DNA of 10,335 nt, from NCBI RefSeq assembly GCF_015058545.1, contig NZ_SVCB01000120.1:1-10335 (forward strand), read 5' to 3'. Source of the stretch: Veillonella sp. (GTDB lineage: Bacteria; Bacillota; Negativicutes; Veillonellales; Veillonellaceae). Below the pieces are notes generated by a model. It worked only from the letters and a program-made list of their open reading frames with translations. It made no database searches and was not told where the DNA came from. The translations under genes and the position numbers were made by a program. This document shows positions 1-7,302 of this stretch, in pieces; the first letter of the stretch is position 1, and each line of letters starts with the position of its first letter.

Positions 1-60
1 AACCTCCTAAGTTGAAATGTTGTGGTTACCAGACCAACTTCATTGTACCATTAGGAGGTT
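1..60. repeat. Inverted repeat with perfect 10-bp arms
   Basis: The first ten bases (AACCTCCTAA, 1-10) are the exact reverse complement of 51-60 (TTAGGAGGTT). A further short pairing is possible inside (AGTTG at 10-14 with CAACT at 35-39). The plus-strand side is followed by a T-rich stretch (61-71), so this could be a weak terminator of a plus-strand gene to the left. The arm contains AGGAGG, so it could also be a hairpin hiding a ribosome binding site of a gene outside the window. The arms may extend past the window edge. Confidence 0.5.
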
Positions 61-89
61 CTTTCCTTTTCTATAAGAGTTTTTTACCG

Positions 90-110
90 ACCCCCAGTTT
101 AACTGGGGGT
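90..110. repeat. GC-rich hairpin, 8-bp stem
   Basis: ACCCCCAG (90-97) pairs perfectly with CTGGGGGT (103-110) around a 5-base loop. On the plus strand only three T residues follow, and on the minus strand an A-run follows, so it is not a textbook terminator in either direction. A partial terminator for a convergent gene to the left is possible. The structure is plain in the sequence; its role is not. Confidence 0.45.
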
Positions 111-136
111 TTAGTCATGCCTATTCGGCGTACAAT

Positions 137-175
137 AAAAAAGCAGCCACACAGTAATATACTGTATGACTGCTT
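137..175 (-). terminator. Rho-independent terminator of the sulfate operon
   Basis: Read on the minus strand, a stem of about 15 bp (arms 141-155 and 161-175) is followed at once by six T residues (complement of 137-142). The two positions that mismatch on the plus strand (C-A) become G-U pairs in minus-strand RNA, so the stem is continuous only in the minus transcript. It begins 20 nt after the cysN stop codon and closes the operon. Confidence 0.92.
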
Positions 176-195
176 AGTCTTATTCGCTTATACTA

Positions 196-1884
196 TTAAA
201 TCGACCAGAAGGACTCATGGAATATGATTTTACGGTACGTTTCAAAACGAAGCCATTTATCATGCCATGCACCGTCATGCTGTAACGCATCATCGGAGGA
301 TTCAGCAATAAACTGTTTTACATCATCGTCGGAGTTAACCTGTACTGCAAAACCGCGACCGTTCACAACCGGCACGTCGTTATATGTATACTCAGCCAAC
401 GGAACGATATTGGCCAATTTACCGTCCCGTACTTCGATAGCCACTTTATCGCGGAGAACCAAGATATCAAAGTTTGCCGGATAGTTGTAGCTGGCACCGG
501 CGAGCGGCAAGCTGTCACCAATATTAAAAGTCGTACGGTTAGGGCGAATTTTATCCACTTTGAGGCCTTCTACATTGTAGTAGAATTCGTCAAACACATC
601 GCCGCGTGCTTTCAAACCATTGCCTTCAAAGCTGTGCTGTTCCGCAGTAGTACCTACCGCTTCCACAACGCCGCAAGCGGAGGTCATGTTGCTTACACGG
701 TTGATTAAAATAAGTTCGCCCAACGTCTTATGACGACGGAATTCATCCATAACAACCGGCGTCTGGAAGTGCAAGGTGCAAAGGGCGATACTGTTTTTAC
801 CGAGTTCTGCAGCCGGTAAATGTTCACCGCTGTTCACGTCGATTTGGTACTGAATATCCGTCACCGTAGCGGCCACTTGTTTGGTACCGAGGCTAACGAG
901 ATATTCATTGCCCACTTCAAGTGGTTCGTCATCCATCCAAAGGAGTTTAACGCTGGCCGTTTGAGCGATTTCAATACCTGTCTGTTTTACGAGCACGCTG
1001 CCACGAGACACGTCGATTTCACGGTCAAGTTCAACGGTCAACGGCTGACCGTTTTTCGCTTCTTGCACTTCGTCAAAACCGACCATCAAGGTCTTCACCT
1101 TAGCCGATTCGCCGCTCGGCAATACGGTGAGGGTATCGCCAACGGCAATTTTGCCGGATTCCACTTGGCCTTGGAAGCCGCGGAAAGTATGATTTGGACG
1201 GCAAACGCGTTGTACCGGCATGTAGAAGCCATCTTCCGCTGCGCCGGATGCATCTACGTTTTCAAGGTATGGCAATAAGGCCGGCCCTTCGTACCAAGGC
1301 ATGGTGGTTGCTTTAACGGTGATGTTATCCCCTTCGGTAGCCGAAACCGGAATTACCTGTACTTGCTTGAGGCCTACTTCTTTAGCAAGGGCCGCGATAT
1401 CCGCTTCAATCTTGCGGAACACGTCTTCTTTATAGCCTACAAGGTCCATTTTGTTCACGGCAAACACGAACGACTCAATCCCCATCAAAGCACAGATTCG
1501 TGCATGACGACGGGTCTGTACCAAAATGCCCTGCGAAGCATCTACCAAGATAATGGCCAAATCCGCAAAGGACGCACCTACGGCCATGTTACGGGTATAT
1601 TCTTCGTGGCCCGGTGTGTCCGCTACGATAAAGCTACGGTTATCGGTAGTGAAATACCGGTACGCTACGTCAATGGTAATCCCTTGTTCACGTTCCGCCA
1701 TAAGGCCGTCGAGCAATAAGGAGTAGTCGATGGCGCCGCCACGACTGCCTACTTTACTTTCCAATTCCAAGGCTTTTGCTTGGTCCGCATATAATAATTT
1801 TGCATCATATAAAATGTGACCAATCAAGGTGGACTTGCCGTCGTCCACACTGCCACAGGTAATAAATTTTAAAAGTCCTTTCAT
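196..1884 (-). CDS. cysN: Sulfate adenylyltransferase GTPase subunit (CysN) with long C-terminal extension
   Basis: This is the regulatory GTPase of the cytoplasmic CysDN ATP sulfurylase; GTP hydrolysis drives formation of APS from sulfate and ATP. The 562-residue product shows G1 GSVDDGKST at 11-19, switch I EQGIT near 66-70, G3 DTPGHEEY at 89-96 and G4 NKMD at 144-147, followed by the beta-barrel domains of the translation-GTPase fold. The start at 1884 is backed by AGAGAGG (1893-1899), 8 nt upstream. The protein is clearly longer than the roughly 475 residues of E. coli CysN. The canonical part ends near residue 410 and about 150 further residues follow. They contain no P-loop, so this is not a CysN-CysC (APS kinase) fusion. 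I do not recognise the extension. It is the last gene of the operon, 147 bp after cysD, with a terminator just downstream. Confidence 0.95.
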   Translation of the reverse strand: MKGLLKFITCGSVDDGKSTLIGHILYDAKLLYADQAKALELESKVGSRGGAIDYSLLLDGLMAEREQGITIDVAYRYFTTDNRSFIVADTPGHEEYTRNMAVGASFADLAIILVDASQGILVQTRRHARICALMGIESFVFAVNKMDLVGYKEDVFRKIEADIAALAKEVGLKQVQVIPVSATEGDNITVKATTMPWYEGPALLPYLENVDASGAAEDGFYMPVQRVCRPNHTFRGFQGQVESGKIAVGDTLTVLPSGESAKVKTLMVGFDEVQEAKNGQPLTVELDREIDVSRGSVLVKQTGIEIAQTASVKLLWMDDEPLEVGNEYLVSLGTKQVAATVTDIQYQIDVNSGEHLPAAELGKNSIALCTLHFQTPVVMDEFRRHKTLGELILINRVSNMTSACGVVEAVGTTAEQHSFEGNGLKARGDVFDEFYYNVEGLKVDKIRPNRTTFNIGDSLPLAGASYNYPANFDILVLRDKVAIEVRDGKLANIVPLAEYTYNDVPVVNGRGFAVQVNSDDDVKQFIAESSDDALQHDGAWHDKWLRFETYRKIIFHESFWSI

Positions 1885-1959
1885 CGTTGTATCCTCTCTG
1901 TCATCTCCATAGCATCTTTTTCAAAAAAGAATCTGCCTACTAATCCGGCTCATACCATT

Positions 1960-1997
1960 TTTGCAATTGTCATTCAGCTTTGCAATTATCATTCAGC
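1960..1997. repeat. 19-bp tandem duplication in the cysD-cysN spacer
   Basis: The 19-bp unit beginning TTTGCAATTGTCATTCAGC (1960-1978) is followed directly by a second copy (1979-1997) with one change (G to A at 1988). It lies in the 147-bp gap between cysD and cysN, roughly 76 bp before the cysN start. It may be a replication-slippage duplication or a doubled regulatory site. Confidence 0.85.
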
Positions 1998-2031
1998 TTT
2001 ACTTTATATGTGGCGGATTTTTTAGTTCTTT

Positions 2032-2931
2032 TTAGAAATAACCTTCCCGTTTACGACGTTCCATGCTGCCCGCCGCTTCACTGTCGATAACACGGGTCGT
2101 GCGTTCGGACGATACAGCCGACAAGGTTTCTTCGATAATTTCATCCAAGGTGGTCGCATCGGATTCAGTGCCGCCCGTCAACGGATAGCAACCTAAAGTA
2201 CGGAAACGCACTTTCTTCTGCTCGATTTTTTCACCCGGAAGAAGTTTGAAACGGTCATCATCAACCATGATGATGTTGCCGTCGCGGTATACAACAGGAC
2301 GTTCTGCCGCGAAGTACAAGGATACAATGTCGATGTTTTCACGCTTAATATATTGCCAAATGTCTTTTTCGGTCCAGTTGGACAATGGGAAAACGCGGAT
2401 ACTTTCGCCTTTGTTGATTTTGGCGTTGTAAAGTTTCCACATTTCCGGACGCTGGTTCTTCGGATCCCAACCGTGCGACGCATTACGGAAGGAGAAGATA
2501 CGTTCCTTCGCACGGGATTTTTCTTCGTCACGGCGACCGCCCCCAAACGCTGCCGTGAAACCGTATTTATTGAGGGCCTGTTTCAAGGCCTGTGTTTTCA
2601 TAATATCCGTATAAGCCGAACCGTGGTCAAACGGGTTGATGCCCTGGTCCACGCCGTCCTGATTGATGTATTCAATCATATCGAGGCCGAACTTCTTAGC
2701 CGTTTCATCGCGGAATTTAATCATTTCTTTGAATTTCCACGTTGTGTTTACATGTAAAAACGGAAACGGCGGTTTTTCCGGATAAAATGCCTTACGCGCC
2801 AAGTGGAGCATTACCGAGCTGTCCTTCCCGATGGAGTACAACATAACCGGCTTTTCACACTGCGCCGCTACTTCGCGGATAATATATATGGCTTCCGCTT
2901 CCAATTCATCTAAATGGCTGTATTCACTCAT
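2032..2931 (-). CDS. cysD: Sulfate adenylyltransferase catalytic subunit (CysD)
   Basis: CysD is the catalytic subunit of CysDN ATP sulfurylase: ATP plus sulfate gives APS plus pyrophosphate, in the cytoplasm. The 299-residue length matches E. coli CysD (302). The PP-loop SIGKDSS lies at about 33-39. Family blocks further on include FGGGRRDEEKSRAKERIFSFR-like sequence (near 130-150) and RVFPLSNWTEKDIWQYI-like sequence (near 180-196). I place the start at ATG 2931 and not at an in-frame TTG six bases upstream, because GAAGG (2940-2944) sits 8 nt from the ATG and only 2 nt from the TTG. It follows aprB after a 73-bp spacer and precedes cysN. Confidence 0.96.
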   Translation of the reverse strand: MSEYSHLDELEAEAIYIIREVAAQCEKPVMLYSIGKDSSVMLHLARKAFYPEKPPFPFLHVNTTWKFKEMIKFRDETAKKFGLDMIEYINQDGVDQGINPFDHGSAYTDIMKTQALKQALNKYGFTAAFGGGRRDEEKSRAKERIFSFRNASHGWDPKNQRPEMWKLYNAKINKGESIRVFPLSNWTEKDIWQYIKRENIDIVSLYFAAERPVVYRDGNIIMVDDDRFKLLPGEKIEQKKVRFRTLGCYPLTGGTESDATTLDEIIEETLSAVSSERTTRVIDSEAAGSMERRKREGYF

Positions 2932-3004
2932 TCGCAATACCTTCTCTCTTTTTCTAACAGTTTATTTTAAAACATAGCTCTTTCTATTTTTAAGCAATCT
3001 CTTC

Positions 3005-3319
3005 TTAGTATTTATTCGATTCTTGGGCATTGACCACGATGGTCTGGCTTTCCCCGGTCGGCGAGGTGTACTCCCAATTCCAATATTGACCGTCGCGACG
3101 TGCTTTCATAGTGCCGCCAAGGCCGCCCATATCCGGTCCGAGGAAATAGGCAATGGCCCCTACAGGACATTCCTTGATGCAAGCCATACAGCCCCAACAA
3201 TCCTTCGGATAGGCCATAAAGGCTTTACCCGCTTCATTCATAGCCGGTAAGCTGCCGGGGCAAACATTAACGCAACGCTGACAGCCTACACAGGTCTGTT
3301 GATCGATTTTGATGCTCAT
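3005..3319 (-). CDS. aprB: AprB-like ferredoxin subunit of APS reductase, two 4Fe-4S clusters
   Basis: This is the electron-entry subunit that passes electrons to the flavin of the AprA-like partner. The 104 residues carry two full cluster motifs: cysteines 10, 13, 16, 20 and cysteines 41, 44, 47, 51, each CxxCxxCxxxC. A short tail follows with an RRDGQYWNWEY block, where AprB proteins contact the alpha subunit. It is shorter than dissimilatory AprB (about 150 residues), mainly by lacking most of the C-terminal wrap-around tail. Its ATG overlaps the aprA stop by 4 bases, and AAAGGAGG (3326-3333) lies 6 nt upstream inside aprA, so translation is probably coupled. A generic ferredoxin is possible on motif alone, but the overlap with aprA makes a dedicated subunit more likely. 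Confidence 0.88.
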   Translation of the reverse strand: MSIKIDQQTCVGCQRCVNVCPGSLPAMNEAGKAFMAYPKDCWGCMACIKECPVGAIAYFLGPDMGGLGGTMKARRDGQYWNWEYTSPTGESQTIVVNAQESNKY

Positions 3320-5088
3320 AATGCGCCTCCTTTGCTGACGGCCACACCGTCTTGATGTTCATAATAATCCGCTGTTACCAACGGACGCTGACGAATTTCA
3401 ATGCCCTTGTCCGTCGCTACGGAGTTCACATAACAGAGCCATTCATCACTGGTTTCCGGATAATCCAGATTTTCCGCAAAACTGTGCCAACGCGTTTCCT
3501 TGCGTGCGCCCAAGTGGGCGATTAAGGTGAGACAAACAACTAGGCGTTCTTTCAGTTCATAAATGAACAGTAAGTCGTGAAGGTTGTCTGCTTTTAGCTT
3601 TTCAGCCATATGGATTAACTCTTCAATGCGCGCTTTCGCTTTCGCCAATTGTTTACTGTTAAAACGATAATATGACCCGATACCGCCGGCATAGCTGTCC
3701 ATGGCTCGCTGCATGGCTTCTTCCAGCTGCTCCGTCGTGTAAAGCGGTGCTTCACCGGTAAGGAAGGCATCATAAGCATCTAAATAGGCATTGGCCTGTG
3801 CTTGTACTTTAGCCGATACCTTATGCGCTGCCTCGGTAGCTTCCGCGGTGGCGTCATTTGTTGCCGTTTTGTTATCAAGCTGTTCTTTTTGCCACCGTTC
3901 GGCAATAGCCAAGGCTGCAATTTCACCTTCCGCCAAGGCACCGGTTACATATTTCTGTGGACAACCACCGGCTACATCGCCGGCGGCAAAGAGGTTACGA
4001 ATCGTTGTTTCACGCTGCGTATCCACCCAGTAACCGCTCGCCGTATGACCGCCAACAATATATGGCTCTGTGCCTTCAATTTCCACGTTCTGCTGCTGCG
4101 GGCCTTCACCGGATTCGAGCCACTTTAACGTCTGCCCCGGCGCCATGTTGAGGTATGCCTTCAAGAGGTCCATGTTCTGTTCGCTCGTAATACCTTCGGT
4201 AGCCAAGTAACAAGGGCCGTGACCGTCCAAGGTTTCTTTGACGGTACCATACACACGTTGCGATGTGGTAAGGCCGTATTTCGTTTCATACACTTCGCCG
4301 TCCGCATTGACCTGCTTGGCGCCTACGCCTTGAGCAATCGTGCCGGTAGGCGCGATTGTGTCTTTACACCGAAGGGCGATAAAACGCATTTCAAAGGTAG
4401 TCATTTCAGCACCCGCTTTGATGCCCATGGCATAGCCGGCACCCGTGTTGAACGGAGAATACCACATTTTGTGGCGTGAAAAACCGGGGTTGTTCGGACG
4501 GTAGAGTCCGGCTGCACCACCGGTAGCACAAATTACATAAGGGGCATAAATTTCATAAGCCACATTATTGCGCAAGGAAAACCCGACAGCCCCTTTAATT
4601 TCGCCGTTTTCTACTAAATAATCGGTCATGATCACGTGTTCCATAACCGTTGTGTTCGGCAAAGCCCGCACGGCATCAGCCAAAATAGGCTTGATGTTTT
4701 CACCGTTAATTTTAATATTACGATTACCGCGCGCCATGTACTCGCCGTTTTCATCTTTTAAAATGACGAGCCCCAAATCTTCCAGCACTTTGGTGACGCC
4801 GTTAAGGCGTTCGCTCATGCTGAGGAGCAAGTCATGACGCACAATGCCGGCCGCATCCTTTGTGGCGTAGTCCACATAATCTTGCGGCTTGCGGCCCTTT
4901 ACGATGTACGCATTCAACGCATTCACGCCGGCTGCCAAACAACCGCTACGCTGAATAGCCGCTTTTTCTACAATGAGAACCTTCGCATCGCTCTCTTTTT
5001 GCAAGGTCAGCGCCGCATAACAGCCTGCCGTGCCGCCCCCAATGATGAGAACGTCTGTCTCGATTCGCTCTCGCTTCTCAAATTTCAT
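3316..5088 (-). CDS. aprA: AprA-like APS reductase flavoprotein (alpha) subunit
   Basis: This FAD enzyme is predicted to reduce APS to sulfite and AMP in the cytoplasm with electrons from the AprB-like subunit. The 590 residues open with an FAD dinucleotide motif, DVLIIGGGTAG (12-22). AprA-type blocks follow: KAAIQRSGCLAAGVNALNAY (42-61), PQDYVDYATKDAAGIVRHDL near 68-87, a KINGENIKPI block at 126-135, MWY with W209, an EMRFIALR block at 233-240 and GGHTASGYW with H348, then GDVAGG (370-375). The Trp, Arg and His blocks correspond to the substrate-pocket residues known in AprA. It is shorter than dissimilatory AprA (about 650) and has an Ala/Thr-rich stretch (about 405-435). AGGTGGG (5097-5103) lies 8 nt before the ATG. 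The alternative is another fumarate-reductase-family flavoprotein, but the AprA blocks and the place between cysA and cysD argue for APS reductase. Confidence 0.9.
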   Translation of the reverse strand: MKFEKRERIETDVLIIGGGTAGCYAALTLQKESDAKVLIVEKAAIQRSGCLAAGVNALNAYIVKGRKPQDYVDYATKDAAGIVRHDLLLSMSERLNGVTKVLEDLGLVILKDENGEYMARGNRNIKINGENIKPILADAVRALPNTTVMEHVIMTDYLVENGEIKGAVGFSLRNNVAYEIYAPYVICATGGAAGLYRPNNPGFSRHKMWYSPFNTGAGYAMGIKAGAEMTTFEMRFIALRCKDTIAPTGTIAQGVGAKQVNADGEVYETKYGLTTSQRVYGTVKETLDGHGPCYLATEGITSEQNMDLLKAYLNMAPGQTLKWLESGEGPQQQNVEIEGTEPYIVGGHTASGYWVDTQRETTIRNLFAAGDVAGGCPQKYVTGALAEGEIAALAIAERWQKEQLDNKTATNDATAEATEAAHKVSAKVQAQANAYLDAYDAFLTGEAPLYTTEQLEEAMQRAMDSYAGGIGSYYRFNSKQLAKAKARIEELIHMAEKLKADNLHDLLFIYELKERLVVCLTLIAHLGARKETRWHSFAENLDYPETSDEWLCYVNSVATDKGIEIRQRPLVTADYYEHQDGVAVSKGGAL

Positions 5089-5161
5089 TATTCTATCCCA
5101 CCTATTTTAATTGCCTACTTAATAGCTACTATTATTCTTAATCGTTGCCTTTACCCACTAC

Positions 5162-5216
5162 GTCGTTCAACTTTGCCTGATTCAAGTCTAAATCAGGATA
5201 GTCGTTCAACTTTGCC
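5162..5216. repeat. Perfect 16-bp direct repeat flanking a hairpin, cysA-aprA spacer
   Basis: GTCGTTCAACTTTGCC occurs at 5162-5177 and again at 5201-5216 with no mismatch. Between the copies lies a 7-bp inverted repeat, CCTGATT (5176-5182) and AATCAGG (5191-5197), with an 8-base loop. No T-run follows on either strand, so it is not a terminator. It occupies the 147-bp gap between the transporter genes and the reductase genes, where it could act as an RNA-processing or regulatory site (inference). Confidence 0.85.
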
Positions 5217-5235
5217 GCTACCAGGCTAATCAGTA

Positions 5236-6339
5236 TTAAATATAGAATACCTGTCCCGGTTCGAGTGCCTTATTCTTAGCTATATGAACGTCCGTGTTGC
5301 TACATAAGAACAAACGGTAAATCAGGACGTCCACTTCTTCGCCGACGGTATACATATTCGCTTCAATCGGTTGCTCCGCTTCGATGGTGTGCTCACCAAT
5401 GCGAATCTGCATGCTGAGCCTTGTTCCTTGGAATGTTACGGCTTCCACCACACCATGCTCCACGGCACTCTTGTTGCCGTTATCGGCATTCTTTTTATAA
5501 ACCGCCACGAATTCCGGTCGGATAATAGCCCAATCGAAGTTCTCTTCCTTATCAAAACCAACCAGTTTCTCATAGTTCATAATGCCTTTGGCTTTGCCCA
5601 TGAATCCGGCTACAAACGGTGTTGCCGGGGTGCCGTATATTTCTTCCGGCGTCCCCATCTGTTCGATACGACCGTTATTGGTTACGATAATTTCATCGGC
5701 CAATTCTACTGCTTCTTCCTGATCGTGCGTCACGAATATGCTGGTAATCCCGGATTTTTTAATGGTTGCTTTAAGCCACTGTCGCAAGTCGTGTTTTACT
5801 TTCGCATCAATGGCTGCAAAAGGTTCATCCAACAGCAATACATGCGGTCTTGGTGCCAATGCACGGGCAAAAGCCACACGCTGCCGTTGACCGCCGGATA
5901 ATTCACCGGGATAGCGGTCCCGTAAATTAGCAAGTCCCACCAAGTCCAACAATTCGGTAACACGCTTTTCAATTTTGCCTCGGTCTTCATTTTGTACGTC
6001 CAAGCCGAACGCAATATTATCAAAAACCGTCATGTGACGGAATAGGGCATAATTTTGAAAAACAAAGCCGATTCCCCGTTTGGCCGGTACGATTTCATTC
6101 ACACGTTGACCGGCAATATAAATATCCCCTTCATCGGGATGTTCAAGGCCGGCGAGCATGCGCAGTATCGTGGTTTTACCGCTACCGCTGGGGCCCAATA
6201 AAGCGACGATGCGCCCTTCTGTTATTTCGAAATTCACATCTTTCGACGCCTCGTAGTCGCCATATTGTTTAAAAATCCCATTCATGGCTACATAGCTGGC
6301 CGCCTTATCAGCGGTCAACTCCGAAGGTAATAGACCCAT
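5236..6339 (-). CDS. cysA: Sulfate/thiosulfate ABC transporter ATPase (CysA)
   Basis: This is the ATP-hydrolysing subunit of the CysTWA-Sbp sulfate importer, on the inner face of the cytoplasmic membrane. The 367 residues (E. coli 365) show Walker A GPSGSGKTT (49-57), Q-loop Q95, signature LSGGQ (147-151), Walker B VLLLDEP (167-173) and the switch His at 205 (THD). The C-terminal 130 residues are the regulatory TOBE-like region of CysA/MalK-type ATPases. The N-terminus is about 18 residues longer than usual before the first strand. The start at 6339 is nevertheless favoured, because GAGGTG (6345-6350) sits 5 nt upstream. It is separated from cysW by 125 bp, whereas the two permease genes are packed tightly. 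Confidence 0.96.
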   Translation of the reverse strand: MGLLPSELTADKAASYVAMNGIFKQYGDYEASKDVNFEITEGRIVALLGPSGSGKTTILRMLAGLEHPDEGDIYIAGQRVNEIVPAKRGIGFVFQNYALFRHMTVFDNIAFGLDVQNEDRGKIEKRVTELLDLVGLANLRDRYPGELSGGQRQRVAFARALAPRPHVLLLDEPFAAIDAKVKHDLRQWLKATIKKSGITSIFVTHDQEEAVELADEIIVTNNGRIEQMGTPEEIYGTPATPFVAGFMGKAKGIMNYEKLVGFDKEENFDWAIIRPEFVAVYKKNADNGNKSAVEHGVVEAVTFQGTRLSMQIRIGEHTIEAEQPIEANMYTVGEEVDVLIYRLFLCSNTDVHIAKNKALEPGQVFYI

Positions 6340-6386
6340 CTCATCACCTCAATTTCTCTCTTCTTCTCTTGCTAAAAAATCTCGCT

Positions 6387-6451
6387 AAAATGTATATAAA
6401 ATGTATCTCAAAATGTATCTTAAATCATATGTATCTTAAAATCGTATGTAT
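6387..6451. repeat. Iterated AAAATGTATCT motif in the cysW-cysA spacer
   Basis: AAAATGTAT occurs at 6387-6395, 6398-6406 and 6410-6418, the last two extended to AAAATGTATCT and spaced 12 bp apart. It then grades into two related 14-mers, TAAATCATATGTAT (6421-6434) and AAAATCGTATGTAT (6438-6451), 17 bp apart. The whole gap is very AT-rich. It could be slippage-derived or a repeated binding site; there is no clear promoter in it. Confidence 0.75.
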
Positions 6452-6464
6452 ATTAATCACACAG

Positions 6465-7301
6465 CTACTCGCCGGCATGGCCGACGCGATGTTCCACATA
6501 GGCTCTTAATATGAGTAAAACTACCGACAGCAGTACCAATATGGAAGACGCTGCAAAAGCCGCTGTCACGCCGGTTTGCGAACCGGACATGTAGAGGGCA
6601 TCAATTTCAAGAGGCAATGTAAACGTGCTGCCACGGGCCTTAGATAAGGCTGCCACGGTACCGAATTCCCCTAAAGCGCGAGCCGCACATAATAACACAC
6701 CGTATAAAAAAGCCCACTTGATTTGCGGGAAGGTGACTTTCCAAAAAACGGTCAAGCCCGATGCCCCCATGAGGACAACCGCTTCTTCCTCTTCACGACC
6801 GCGGGTATGCATGATGGCAATCACCTCACGGAACACGAATGGTAAGGTAACAAAAATCGTTGCCAAGAAAACACCCGGTAAGGCAAAGACAACGCGCCAA
6901 TTCGTGCCGAGCCACTGGTTAATGGTGTCCAAAATGCCATAGCCCCAGCCGATGCGACCGAATACCATGATAAAGGCAAGGCCCGCAATAACCGGTGAAA
7001 TGGAGAACGGCACATCGATTAAGGTCATAAGGAACTGTTTGCCCTTAAAATCAAATTTGCCGATGCAATAGGCCGCACAGAGGCCGAAAAAGCCACTCAC
7101 TAAAACAGCTACTAACGCTGCCACGAGGGTTAAGCCCAATGCGGACAAAACGTATGGTGTTGTAATAGCCTGTAAATAGAAGCCCCAACCTTGTGCCAAT
7201 GAGCTGATAATTACCGTTACGAGTGGAAATACCAACATCAAAATGACGAACACAAAGCCCAAGGTGATTAAAGTATTTTTTACCCAGGTAGACTGTTTCA
7301 T
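6465..7301 (-). CDS. cysW: Sulfate ABC transporter permease (CysW)
   Basis: CysW is one of the two membrane subunits forming the sulfate channel. The 278-residue protein has about six hydrophobic segments, the first at about 11-33. The cytoplasmic EAA loop that docks on CysA lies at about 171-195 (EEEAVVLMGASG, ending in WKVTFPQI). The CysW-type block RALGEFGTVAALSKARGSTFTLPLEI runs from about 208 to 233. The ATG at 7301 lies one base after the cysT stop, and AGGAGGT (7309-7315) is inside the end of cysT, 7 nt upstream, so the two permeases are probably made together. CysW and CysT are homologous; I call this one CysW by order and by the EFGTVAALS block. Confidence 0.94.
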   Translation of the reverse strand: MKQSTWVKNTLITLGFVFVILMLVFPLVTVIISSLAQGWGFYLQAITTPYVLSALGLTLVAALVAVLVSGFFGLCAAYCIGKFDFKGKQFLMTLIDVPFSISPVIAGLAFIMVFGRIGWGYGILDTINQWLGTNWRVVFALPGVFLATIFVTLPFVFREVIAIMHTRGREEEEAVVLMGASGLTVFWKVTFPQIKWAFLYGVLLCAARALGEFGTVAALSKARGSTFTLPLEIDALYMSGSQTGVTAAFAASSILVLLSVVLLILRAYVEHRVGHAGE

Positions 7302-7302
7302 C

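Noticed and set aside
18..60. T-box-like antiterminator near the left edge (GTGGTTACC)
   Set aside because: The conserved T-box bulge sequence and specifier stem are not present, and the following T-rich stretch is interrupted.
12..227. Plus-strand 71-residue frame at the left edge
   Set aside because: It runs through two hairpins and the operon terminator and into the end of cysN, with no ribosome site.
820..1278. Plus-strand open frame of 152 residues
   Set aside because: It lies wholly inside cysN on the other strand, has no family resemblance or ribosome site, and is a shadow of that gene.
196..1884. CysN-CysC bifunctional fusion
   Set aside because: The only P-loop is the N-terminal GTPase one; the C-terminal extension has no APS-kinase GxxGxGKS motif.
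1914..1932. AT-only dyad before cysN as a terminator
   Set aside because: The stem is almost all A-T pairs with a loop too small to form, so it gives no convincing termination signal.
2932..2937. TTG start for CysD two codons upstream of the ATG
   Set aside because: The ribosome site at 2940-2944 is only 2 nt from the TTG but 8 nt from the ATG at 2931.
5371..5901. Plus-strand open frame of 176 residues
   Set aside because: It is antisense to cysA, whose motifs are all in place; no start signal or recognisable domain.
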